Assembly: GCA_029747015.1 (NCBI GenBank)
Contig: JAKOGI010000051.1
Span: 1,051,501 to 1,115,500, forward strand
Direction of reading: 5' to 3'
Length of the DNA: 64,000 nucleotides
From: Carnegiea gigantea
Lineage: Eukaryota > Streptophyta > Magnoliopsida > Caryophyllales > Cactaceae
A program made the translations under genes and the position numbers. How positions within the stretch are numbered: the stretch's first letter is position 1; every line of letters begins with the position of its first letter. Positions 1 to 10,329 of the stretch are shown piece by piece. The notes beneath the pieces were generated by a model. That model was given only the letters and a program-made list of their open reading frames with translations. It searched no databases and was not told the DNA's origin.

Positions 1-464
1 GAATTAAAATTGCAATAAAACTAGACCTAGGAACCCTCAAATCGCTCCTTTCGAGAGAGAGGAAAAAGGTAGAATGAAAACTGTCGAATTACAATCCAAA
101 ACAGCGACAAAACAGCGACAACTAAAGTGGCACGGTCGTGCCGCTCGGCATGGGGGCACCGTGCCACTTCTCTGTCTTTCGCTTCTTCCCTTCTTTGGGT
201 GGCACGCTCGTGCCACCTCGCCTGGAGTGACCGTGCCTCCTATTTTAACTCAATATTGACCCTTTTTGCTTCAATTTGGCGCGGCATTAGCTTGTTTTCC
301 TCATTTATTCAAGTCAGGCTCCTGTAAATACAAAAACACGACTTTTAGGCAGATTTGAGATAAACAATGAATAATCGACCTCTAAACTCACAAAATTATA
401 CCAGAAAATGCCGAGTTAATAGGTAAAAATCATGCCTAAAAGTGTGTAAAAAATAGGTTTATCA
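1..464 (-). repeat. Partial 3' LTR of the gag-less Athila element
   Basis: Positions 1-464 match 8352-8815 with about six substitutions (for example near 151, 262, 330 and 451). On the minus strand the LTR starts TGATAAACC at 464, directly after a G-rich polypurine tract at 465-473. The remaining roughly 820 bp lie outside the window. It contains GC-rich palindromes at about 127-167 and 199-237. Confidence 0.93.
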
Positions 465-2261
465 ACTCCCCCATGCCTATCTCTTGCTTGTCCCCAAGCA
501 AGACTAGAACCAAAAGAGGGAGTCAAGAACCTCAAGCTACTCGCCTCCTCAGGCAAGGCTAACAGTGGATCAGTCGAATCGAACACAGTTGCGCACAGCC
601 AATGGGATAATTTAAGGCACAAGTACAATTTGCAAGATTCAGTTCAAATCGTTGGAGGACCACACGTTCAAGTCAACACACCGTCGAACCATATCACCCC
701 CTCCCCAATCATGACGCATCCAAACAAGTAGTGGGCTAGTTGGCTTGGCAGTGACTCTCATAAGGGGGGGCAATGCAAATGCTCTCCCTCACATGTGTTT
801 AAGATATAAAGAGGTTCGCTCGATTCGCTTCCACTAAAACAATCTACCATAGGCTTGGGAGAATTCTCAATTCTCCACCGCTAAAGTGCAAAATACACAA
901 CAACAATCAAGAGGACTTCGCAGGGTTGAAATGGGGCTAAGGGTATAGGTAAGAGAGGGACAAACAGTTTGGGAAATGTGGAGCTAAAAGCCATAGTTAG
1001 TGAGCAACCAACAATTAAACAGATCACATCGCACTCTCAATGAAATAAAACATACCTAAACCCAACGGACCATCGGGAACGCACTATGCTTAACATGCCA
1101 AACACTTTTATTACTTTTTTTTTTCTTTCTCTTTTTTTTTTTTTTGTCTAGGGATAAGATAAATAAGTGCTTGGCATGCGCAATAACAATAAGAAAGTTT
1201 CCCGAGTAATCATCATGATGTATCCCCATTAAATGCCAAAATAACCACAACGATACCCAAAAGTTGCCCACAAACGTGAAGCGTTGCTCTACTGGCTTTG
1301 GCTTAAAGGTAGGAAATATGTTAAGGCCAAATGCTAGCAGTGAGAGGTTCACAACAAAACCGATAAGGCTCAAGGGGGTAAGCAAAGGGTAAACATTACA
1401 TCACAGGTGGCAATTTGGCTATGTAGCTCAAAAAGAAATGAATGCCTCTATCATTTTGATTGCTGTATACATGCTAAAAGCGATTTCAAAGAGAATCCAA
1501 CCAAGTTCTAGAGATGCTATCATGGAAGAGACACACATGGAAAAGAAATGAGACTAAATTGATGAATTAGTCTATAGGCTCAAAGTCTCACGGGTCACAC
1601 TACCAAATAACACAACCAACCCCAAAGATCTTACTGGATAGGAGTAATCATTCACGAAAAGGGGGTTTCAAGGGCGATCAGGAATGCGAACTAAACAGTG
1701 TGGTCACAACAATTTCAATATCATCAAGCAAACACATTTTTGCCACAAGGGACCCGCAAGTATACACAACCAAGTCAGCCAACTGATCCACAAGGCCTTG
1801 GTAATCGTCATAGGAGGGGTTTTCAAAAACTTTTTTCTCTTTTTTTTTGGGGGGGGGAAGATGAAAACAATAAAGCACCCTAAGCAAGAGTGGATAGGTG
1901 AAGAGAAGAGTTAAAAGAATTACCTCGCAGTCTTGTAATGCTCCACTCAACAGACGTCCACTTGAAGCCAAGGGTTAGAAAAAAAAAATAAAATATATAC
2001 AATGCACTACCTATCTATATGCTCTATCCTACATGCAAAAAGAAATAGAAGAAATAAAATAAAAATAAAAAATAAAAACTAATGAAAACTAATGCATGCA
2101 AGGATGCAATAAACAGATGGATATGTACAAACCACCACAAACTGCAAGCAGTCACCTAGCAGTTGGTGAGCTAACCCCCCATGCCTAAGCGCTTCATTGT
2201 CCCCAATGAAAAAGATAGGAAGAGATACAGAACAAGTGGGGAAGGGGGGGACAGAAAGCAG
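465..2261 (-). other. Non-coding 3' region of the Athila element with PPT
   Basis: This 1.8-kb stretch lies between the stop of the env-position ORF and the 3' LTR. No frame holds a recognisable protein. It contains T/A homopolymer runs and a T8G9 composite tract at about 1841-1857. Its end next to the LTR, 465-473, is purine-rich on the minus strand and is the likely plus-strand primer (PPT). A long untranslated 3' region is usual for Athila elements. Confidence 0.7.
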
Positions 2262-4046
2262 TCATTGGGCCCCATCGGGCCCAGGGGGAGGCCAAAAGGA
2301 CGGGGGAAAGGGATAGAAATGGGTGGAGCTACCCTGGTCAAAGGGTAGAGTGGATGAAGAACCTGCCGGGGCGCTAGGGAAAGAGCGAAAACGCTCCTCC
2401 ATCCGCCGAATCGTCTCGAACTGACGCCAAAGCAGTTCGTTCATCCGACGCCTTTCCGCATACTCACGGGCCTCGCGAATGGCCCGCTCCTCCTCACGCT
2501 GAAGCCTCCTCAACTCCCTCTGCTCCTGGCGGTCAATATAACCGCGAAAATGGCTCACCCCCTCCTCTATGGAATCCATGCGCCCAGAAATGCTCTGGAT
2601 ATCACGGCTCATGCCACTAAAACCCTCTGTAAGACCCGATACCTCCAGTTGGAGGTTTGAGAAAGACTGAAGGAACGTGGGGTCAAGCGGCAGGTAAGAT
2701 GCGGAGGAGGAGGACCCACCCATGGAATGGGGGAATGGTGGGTGAAAGGGTGGTGGTGGTGGAATAGGCTCATGGGAGGTGGGAGCTCCACTATCCTCGG
2801 CTGTAGCCTCGGGAGCCTCATCGCCCTCGTCACTCTCCTCTGCACTCTCCTCGCCTTCCTCTCCCTCATCTAAATCCAGATCAGCGGCCAACTGCTCCTC
2901 GCTGGGAAGAACAGTGGCCCTAATGATGCGCCCGTCGCAATTCCAGTTTCTTTTGTTTGCTACTGCGGTGCGCTGAGGATTGGGAAGGTTGAAAAGGATG
3001 GTCTTATGGTGGGGGTACCGAATAGTGTCACCTCTGGTATCTATGATATGCATATGATGCAGGGTACCAAGGTCGAGGTGACCACCTAAAAAGTGAGACT
3101 CGAGAGAAGAGAGTCTCGAGCTGTAGCCTAAAGCAATAGCAATGGCGGTAACGGTACCGCCAACGCTAAGGACGCTTCGGTTGCTAGGTTTGGCCACTTC
3201 CGCCAGGTGGCGGATAATGAAGGCCCCCGTATCAATAGGGGTACTGGACAGGGCGCACCAAATAATAAATAATTCAGCCTTACGACACCCATTCTGGGTG
3301 TCGTTTCGGCTGAAAATAATGTTAGCGGTAAGGCGCTGAAGGTACCGTAAGTTGACATTACAAATGTCGGTAGCCTTCGCCTGTCTAGGGTCATAGACCC
3401 TAAGTCTCCCCCACCTATCACGATAGTCCTTCCGTTTGGAGCAGGTAATGCTCAACCAAACGGGGTCAGGGCGCCATAACGAGGGCACATCGCGATATGC
3501 CCCGTCGGCCACCGGGAGTCGCAAAAGGTCGTTAAACATGCGCAGACTCATCCGGTGATCGACGTTAAACATCCTAAAGCTAATGGCGACCTCCTGACCA
3601 TTGTAACGACCATCCCAATCAATACTCAAGGCACTCAAAAACTCAACCATGAGTCGATCATATGAGGCATACTGCATGTTTATATAATCAGACCAGCCTA
3701 AACGACCAAACAAAACCAACATGTCATCTAACAGGCCTAGAGTTCGTAATGAGTGAGCATGAAAGAATTTTTGTTCACTAGCATATCTAGTGACTAATGA
3801 CTCGTAACGGGCCTTTTGTGCATCAGAAATAAATTGCAAACCTCGGGTACTAGCAGGTAATACAAGAGGAAAAGCATCTTTTGTACCTTTCGCCGCAGTA
3901 GGCGCAGTGGATGACGTTGCTGCTCTAGATGACTTCTTGGGTGCAGACGGGCCCGCAGAGGACTCCCCAATTCGCTTCCTTCCCATTTTTGCCCAAATTG
4001 CAGATCTAAACTCGAAAGGAGATGAGGATGGTGGAAATGGGGTCAA
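2262..4046 (-). CDS. Athila ORF downstream of integrase ('env-position' protein)
   Basis: Intact 594-residue ORF between integrase and the 3' LTR, the place of ORF3 in Athila elements. The N-terminal 60 residues are rich in Ser, Ala and Pro. Residues about 75-340 resemble the conserved domain annotated in databases as 'putative plant transposon protein', common in Athila-like insertions. An acidic, Pro-rich linker follows (about 395-440), then a charged coiled coil (about 500-565, many Arg/Glu). I see no signal peptide and no convincing membrane segment, so calling it an envelope protein rests on position only. A second Met at residue 21 (MGRKRIGE) could be the real start. Function unknown. 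Confidence 0.8.
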   Translation of the reverse strand: MTPFPPSSSPFEFRSAIWAKMGRKRIGESSAGPSAPKKSSRAATSSTAPTAAKGTKDAFPLVLPASTRGLQFISDAQKARYESLVTRYASEQKFFHAHSLRTLGLLDDMLVLFGRLGWSDYINMQYASYDRLMVEFLSALSIDWDGRYNGQEVAISFRMFNVDHRMSLRMFNDLLRLPVADGAYRDVPSLWRPDPVWLSITCSKRKDYRDRWGRLRVYDPRQAKATDICNVNLRYLQRLTANIIFSRNDTQNGCRKAELFIIWCALSSTPIDTGAFIIRHLAEVAKPSNRSVLSVGGTVTAIAIALGYSSRLSSLESHFLGGHLDLGTLHHMHIIDTRGDTIRYPHHKTILFNLPNPQRTAVANKRNWNCDGRIIRATVLPSEEQLAADLDLDEGEEGEESAEESDEGDEAPEATAEDSGAPTSHEPIPPPPPFHPPFPHSMGGSSSSASYLPLDPTFLQSFSNLQLEVSGLTEGFSGMSRDIQSISGRMDSIEEGVSHFRGYIDRQEQRELRRLQREEERAIREAREYAERRRMNELLWRQFETIRRMEERFRSFPSAPAGSSSTLPFDQGSSTHFYPFPPSFWPPPGPDGAQ

Positions 4047-4685
4047 TTTCGCTCTCTATAGCCTTAAACCTCAACAATGGAGGTTTTGGGGTTTTAGAGA
4101 GAGAAAGTTGAGAATGGGTATTGAGAAGAGAGGGAGATGAAAAAGGGAAGGGGGTTGAATGGGGGGGGCGCGACGACGCCGGCAAGAGGGGCGGCCGGCT
4201 GGTGGTGGTCGCCGGGTGGTGTAAGAGTGAGGTTGGGGCGAGTGAGGAGAGAGAGAGACAGCTGCGTCGAGGAGAGAGAAAGCAGCACCGAGGGAAGGAA
4301 GGAGAAAGAGAGGAGGAGGAAGAAAAGAAAGTCGGTTTCGCTGAAATTTAATGTGGCACGGTCGTGCCTACAGGCACAGGGTGACCGTGCCACGCCTCGA
4401 ATTTCAGCTGTAATTTATTGAGGCAGCACGGTCGTGCCCAAAAGCACGGTCTGACCGTGCCGTTTTTCTGCCCGGCGTGCTTCTCTTCCTCTATTCATTT
4501 TTTTTTTTTGGGGGTTGAAAGAGAATCGTGGCACGGTCGTGCCGTAGAGCACGGTCACACCGTGCCGTATCCCTGCTACTGCGTTCCTGCCCCCCTTTTT
4601 TTTCTTCCTTTTCAAAAGCAGTAAAGCTTGGGTTGCCTTCCAAGAAGCGCTTGTTTTAGGTCTTTAGCTTGACCGGAGATGACGC
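4047..4685. other. Spacer between pol and ORF3 with three GC-rich palindromes
   Basis: No convincing coding sequence. It is purine-rich at about 4100-4345, then carries three closely spaced inverted-repeat motifs built on GGCACGGTCGTGCC (about 4352-4393, 4425-4462 and 4528-4566). The same motif occurs in the LTRs of this element. In Athila elements this spacer sits where a subgenomic or spliced RNA for ORF3 would be produced; any such role here is speculation. Confidence 0.6.
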
Positions 4686-7355
4686 CTAGGCAGACGCCAT
4701 AGGAGTTAGGTCGTACGAGACCTTACCCTCAATTGGTTCTCCAGCAACATAAGGCTTAAGCCGGGAACTGTTCACTTTGAATGACCCCGTGCCATCCGTA
4801 CCGATCTCAACAGCGCCATAAGGGTATACCTTTAGCACTGTGAAGGGACCCGACCATCGGGAGCGAAGCTTCCCAGGAAAAAGCTTCAATCTAGAGTTGA
4901 AGAGGAGAACCAGATCACCTTTCTGAAACTCTCGCCTGTTTATGAACCGATCATGCCACCTTTTTACTCGTTCCTTACAGAGCCTCGAATTCTCATATGC
5001 GTCAGACCGAATTTCCTCCAGCTCATTCAGTTGTAGCAGCCTTTTCTCCCCCGCCGATTTCAAGTCGAAATTGAGGTGCTTGATAGCCCAATAAGCCTTA
5101 TGTTCCAGTTCTCCGGGGAGGTGGCAAGGCTTGCCATAGATAAGGCGAAAGGGGGTGGTACCTATAGGAGTCTTGAAAGCCGTGCAGTAGGCCCAAAGAG
5201 CGTCATCAAGCTTATCCACCCAATCCTTTCGCGATCGCGTAACTGTTTTCTCCAAAATGGCCTTGAGTTCACGATTTGAGATTTCCACTTGGCCACTAGT
5301 CTGGGGGTGATAGCTGAGCCCAAATTTGTGATGCCCCCCGTACTTCTTCAGAAGGGCTTCCAACCTTTTCTCTACAAAGTGTGGGCCATTGTCACTGATT
5401 ATGACTCTCGGGACTCCAAAACGCGGAAATATAATCTTCTTGAAAAATTTTGCTACGACCTTGGAGTCATTAGTGGGACTAGCGACGGCTTCCACCCATT
5501 TGGAGACATAATCCACAGCGACAAGGACATATTTGTGGCCTCTCGAAGACGGAAAAGGTCCCATGAAGTCGATGCCCCAAACATCGAAGATCTCCACTTC
5601 AAGGATAAAGTTGAGGGGCATCTCATTCTTCCTAGATAGATTCCCTGTCCGCTGGCAGCGGTCACATGCTCGGACATAGGCATTGACGTCTTTAAATAGT
5701 GAAGGCCAAAAGAAACCCGCTTGCAGCACCTTAGCGGCTGTCTTGGAGGTGCTAGCGTGGCCCCCGCAAGGTGAGTCATGGCAATGGGAGATCACAGCTT
5801 GAATTTCCCCCTCAGGAAGGCATCTCCTGATAATCCCATCCTTGCATAACTTATACAGGAAAGGTTCCTCCCAAAAATATGTTTTGGCATCATGGAGGAA
5901 CTTCTTTCTCTGGTGGTAGGATAGATCACCGGGAAGGACTCCTGTAGCTCGATAGTTCGCGTAGTCGGCGAACCATGGGGTGGATCCCGACTCGATCCCC
6001 ATGAGGTGTTCGTTGGGAAAGGTATCATCAATAGGGGTGTCGCGGCTCTCAACAAAGAGCCTGGAAAGATGATCGGCCACGACATTCTCGGCCCCTGCCT
6101 TGTCTTTAATCTCCAGGTCAAACTCTTGGAGTAGAAGAATCCATCTAATGAGGCGGGGCTTGGCATCCTTCTTTTCAAGGAGATGCTTGAGGGCAGAGTG
6201 GTCCGTATATACGATGACCTTGGAGCATAGCAGGTAGGGCCTGAATTTCTCCATTGCGAACACAACTGCCAGCAATTCCTTTTCAGTCGTGGTGTAGTTC
6301 TGCTGGGCCTCATCCAGCGTTCTACTAGCATAGTAGATCACCACTGGTTTCTTATCCTTCCTCTGCCCCAAAACTGCCCCCACCGCATGATCGCTGGCAT
6401 CGCACATGATCTCAAATGGGAGATCCCAATCTGGTGGTTGTATGATGGGGGCATAAATTAGTGCCTGTTTAATCCTGCAAAAAGCTTCATGGCACTCATC
6501 AGTAAAGACAAACGGGGCATCTTTAGTGAGCAGCTGAGTAAGAGGCTTGGCGATTTTGGAGAAATCCTTGATAAAGCGGCGATAAAACCCCGCATGACCA
6601 AGGAAACTCCGCACTCCCTTTACCGAAGTAGGAGGGGGCAACCGCTCAATGACCTCAACCTTAGCTTTGTCCACCTCGATGCCCCTAGCAGAAATGACAT
6701 GACCTAGTACTACCCCTTCCTGCACCATAAAATGACACTTTTCCCAATTCAGCACTAGGTTGACTTCTTCACATCTATGGAGTACCTTGGTTAAATTTTC
6801 TAAGCAAATGGCGAAGGTACCTCCATAAACGGAGAAGTCGTCCATAAACACCTCCATGATGTTCTCAATAAGGTCAGAAAATATGGCGGTTATGCAACGC
6901 TGGAAGGTGGCCGGGGCATTACATAATCCAAAAGGCATCCTTCTATAAGCGAATGTACCATACGGGCATGTGAAAGTCGTCTTTTCCTGATCATCAGGAT
7001 GGATAGGAATCTGAAAGAAACCAGAATATCCATCCAGATAGCAGAAAAAGGAATGCTTCGCCAACCTTTCCAGCATTTGATCAATGAAAGGGAGGGGGAA
7101 ATGATCCTTACGGGTGGCCTGGTTTAATCTGCGATAGTCGATGCACATGCGCCACCCAGTAACAGTCCTAGTAGAAATGAGCTCATTTCGCTCATTCTTA
7201 ATAACAGTCATGCCGCCCTTTTTGGGGACTACCTAGACTGGACTCACCCACTCGCTATCAGAGATAGGGTAGATAATTCCAGCATCAAGCAGTTTGAGGA
7301 TCTCCTTTTTGACAACCTCTTGCATATTTGGACTCCCCTGACTGCGCCTGTGCAT
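4686..7355 (-). pseudogene. Athila pol: RT-RNase H-integrase, with a premature stop and no gag-protease
   Basis: The open stretch from Met at 7211 gives 841 residues. RT carries YLDG (58-61) and FMDD (122-125). RNase H follows with Asp271, Glu310 and Asp337. The integrase zinc finger has His pairs near 476-485 and Cys516/Cys519, and the DDE core is Asp548, Asp607 and Glu643 with 35 residues between the last two. The same frame extends upstream to 7355 with typical N-terminal RT sequence, but a TAG at 7233-7235 interrupts it where the family normally has Gln (motif VSPV-stop-VVPKKGG). Protease and gag are absent. The catalytic residues look intact; the reading frame does not. Confidence 0.92.
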
Positions 7356-7507
7356 ACAAAGCCAAAACTATACCAAGCGTAAACAGGCTCAAGCAAGAGT
7401 AAAAACAAGCAAAACGGAGGAAAAAGGGAAAGGGAAAAGGAAAAAGAAAAAGGAAAAGCCTAATCTCAAGCGTTTAAAATCGCTTTCGATGTTGAAAACA
7501 AACAAGT

Positions 7508-7525
7508 TCCCCGGCAACGGCGCCA
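7508..7525 (-). promoter_or_regulatory. Primer binding site (tRNA-Asp type)
   Basis: On the minus strand the 18-mer begins TGGCGCC and lies six bases inside the LTR end. It is complementary to the CCA-tailed 3' end of plant tRNA-Asp(GUC), the primer commonly seen in Athila/Tat elements. The older element has the same site at 8953-8970 with one mismatch. Confidence 0.9.
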
Positions 7526-7531
7526 AAAACT

Positions 7532-8815
7532 TGTTGAGTTGAAATATAGCCGCAAGTGCACGGTGCCAGTTGTAGCTAGCAAAGGCAAGTACGGGTCGTA
7601 TCCACAGAGAACTTAGTTTCAACCACCGAATCGATTTCTAACACTTAATCTAGGCGAATGTCGAGTGAAGTTGGTTTAACTGATTCTAACTCTATTTGGT
7701 CTAAGTCAATTATGAGAAGGGAATCCTGGATTGGGGTTCACCGCACTGTGACGTTCATTGGAAAATAAACTAGGTCGCGTGAATCTGCCTGTAAGATAAT
7801 TGAAATGGAATTATTACCGGTTTAAAGCATCTACGCCTACTTTCGAAGGTCATTAGACTGATCAAGCTAACCTAGTTGTCTACTTTCGTGAAACCAGAAT
7901 AACAAAACCACAAGATCATGTAATTTCGATTCCCAATTGCACCCCCAACTACTTTCGTGTCAGGTAATTCAATTGCTCACAAAGCTACTCTAAGCAAAGG
8001 ACCTAACTTTCGTTAGTCTCCTAAACCCTAATTAAGAACATGAATAAAACCCTCTCAGGCAATTCATCGAACACCTGGCATGCTAAGTGAGAATTCAATT
8101 ATACTCTGGCGTAATTCACAAAAACCTAGAATTAACAATCCAATTTACATCACAGGGGCTACACCCAATCCAAGATTAAGGAATTTAGCCGCTAAACATG
8201 ATTCTAAACAACATCTCAATCAAGAACATACACATACCAAGAATACGAATACTTGAATTAAGACGAAGAAGAAAAAGAAGAAGAGTATACTCTGTATATA
8301 ATCTGCAGCAGTAATCTACCAAAAGCGTAACCAAATTCAATCCAAAGCTTCGAATTAAAATTGCAATAAAACTAGACCTAGGAACCCTCAAATCGCTCCT
8401 TTCGAGAGAGAGGAAAAAGGTAGAATGAAAACTGTCGAATTACAATCCAAAACAGCGACAAAACAGCGACAACTAAAGTGGCACGGTCGTGCCGCTCGGC
8501 ACGGGGGCACCGTGCCACTTCTCTGTCTTTCGCTTCTTCCCTTCTTTGGGTGGCACGCTCGTGCCACCTCGCCTGGAGTGACCGTGCCTCCTATTTTAAC
8601 TCAATATTGATCCTTTTTGCTTCAATTTGGCGCGGCATTAGCTTGTTTTCCTCATTTATTCAAGTCAGGCTCCTGTAAACACAAAAACCCGACTTTTAGG
8701 CAGATTTGAGATAAACAATGAATAATCGACCTCTAAACTCACAAAATTATACCAGAAACTGCCGAGTTAATAGGTAAAAATCATGCCTAAAAGTGTGTAA
8801 AATATAGGTTTATCA
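7532..8815 (-). repeat. 5' LTR of the gag-less Athila element
   Basis: About 1284 bp, bounded by TG...CA (minus strand TGATAAACC ... CAACA). One end abuts the PBS, the other abuts CCAAG of the older element. It contains two GC-rich palindromes at about 8478-8518 and 8550-8588, the same pair seen in the 3' LTR fragment. No long ORF is meaningful inside it. Confidence 0.93.
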
Positions 8816-10329
8816 CCAAGCGTAAGCAAGCTCAAGCAAGAGTAAAAACAAGCAAGAAGGAGGAAAAAGGGGAAAGGGAAAAAGGAAAAGAAAAAGGAAA
8901 AAGCCTAATCTCAAGCGTTTAAAATCGCTTTCGATGTTGAAATCAAACAAGTTCCCCGGCAACAGCGCCAAAAACTTGTTGTGTTAAAAATGTACCGCAA
9001 GTGCACGGTGCCGGTTGTAGCCAGTAAAGGCAAGTACGGGTCGTATCCGCAGGGAACTTGGTTTCAATCACCGAATCAACCTTTAACACTTAATCTAGGC
9101 TTAAGTCTAATGGAGTGAGCTTAACTGATTCTATTTCTATTGGGTCTAAATCAATTATGAAGAGAATCTTAGATTGGGGTTCACCACACTATGATGTTCC
9201 TTAAAAAGTAAACTAGGTTATGTGAATCTGCCCGTAAGATAATTGAAATGGGATGATTACCAATTAAAAGCATCTACGCCTTCTTTCAAAGGTCATTAGA
9301 CTGGTCAGGCTACTCTAGTTATCTATTTTCATGAAACTAGAATCTCAATACCACAAGATCGTGTAATTTTAATTCCCGATTGAAACCCCAACTACTTTCG
9401 TGTCAAGTAATTCAACCGCTCACAAAGCTACTCTAAGTAAAGGACCTAACTTTCGTTAGTCTCCTAAACCCTAATTAAGAACGTGAATTTAATCCTCTCA
9501 GACAATTCATCGAACACCTGGCACGCTAAGCGAGAATTCAATTATACTTTAGGCATAAATTCACAAAAACCTAGAAATGACAATCGAAATCACATCATAA
9601 GGGCTACACCCAATCCAAGATTAAGAAACTTAGCCGCTAAACATTGTTCTAATCAAAATCACAACTTCAAGCATTAATAATAACATGCCAAGGAGTGCGA
9701 AACTTGAATTAAAACGTAAGAGAAAGGGTAGAAAAGAGTACTGTGTATAATTTGCTGCAATAATCTACCGAAAGCGTAGACGAAATCCAATCCAAAGCTT
9801 TGAGTTCTATAACAACAAAAAGTAAACCTAAGAACCCTAGAAGTCGCCTATCTCAAGAGAGGAAGAAAAGTAGCAGAATAATCCCCCCCAACTGTCCTTT
9901 GCGAAACTGATTAAATCGCGACAAAATAAGTGACGCACGATCGTGTTACATACGCACGGGCAACCGTGCGTGTCTCAGCTTACGCACGGTTCAGGCGCGC
10001 GGTCGTGCTTCAACAGTGCGCAGCTCCTGGCTTCGAGGCACGGTCGTGCGTACCCTGCAACGGACCGTGCGTCTCCAGATGATTCTCCCGGGCTTCATCG
10101 ACGCTTTATTCATGTCAGAAATCGATCCCAGGGCGTCATTCTTGGCAAAACCTGCGGAAAACTCCCACTTTCTAGACCTTAGACCTGCAGATCAAGAGAT
10201 AGGACAATTTAGCGCATAATGGGTCAAGAAAGTGTATTCAGCCCCCCTTTTTGCTAAGATTAGTCGAAAGATTATAGGAGAAAAGGGGAAGAATTAGAGT
10301 CGAAAATGGGTCAAATTTGAGGTTTATCA
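8816..10329 (-). mobile_element. PBS leader and 5' LTR of an older, interrupted Athila-family element
   Basis: 8816-8976 is a diverged copy of the leader/PBS region 7373-7531 (PBS 8953-8970, one mismatch to tRNA-Asp). 8977-10329 is a 1353-bp LTR related to the one at 7532-8815, clearly diverged and with small indels. Its interior palindromes differ in sequence (GCACGG/CCGTGC units at about 9933-10074) but sit in the corresponding part of the LTR. The rest of this element would lie left of the window, split off by the younger insertion. Confidence 0.85.

Larger units (their letters stand above)
1..8815 (-). mobile_element. Athila-type Ty3/gypsy LTR retrotransposon, gag-less, 3' LTR cut by window edge
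   Basis: The element reads on the minus strand: 5' LTR 7532-8815, PBS 7508-7525, short leader, pol 7355-4686, env-position ORF 4046-2262, non-coding 3' region, PPT 465-473, partial 3' LTR 464-1. The PBS matches the 3' end of plant tRNA-Asp over 18 nt, as I recall that tRNA. An ORF after integrase and the style of RT and integrase fit the Athila/Tat non-chromovirus lineage. No gag or protease lies between the PBS and RT (only about 150 bp), so this is an internal deletion derivative. The visible 3' LTR differs from the 5' LTR at about six of 464 positions, which suggests a recent insertion. It probably needed proteins from a complete relative to move. Confidence 0.9.

Noticed and set aside
2262..4046. 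True envelope glycoprotein in the Athila element
   Set aside because: Position fits the env-like ORF of Athila, but I see no signal peptide or membrane segment, so I kept only the positional name.
4094..4421. Arg/Glu-rich and Ser/Leu-rich open frames on both strands
   Set aside because: They come from a purine-rich, low-complexity spacer of the Athila element.
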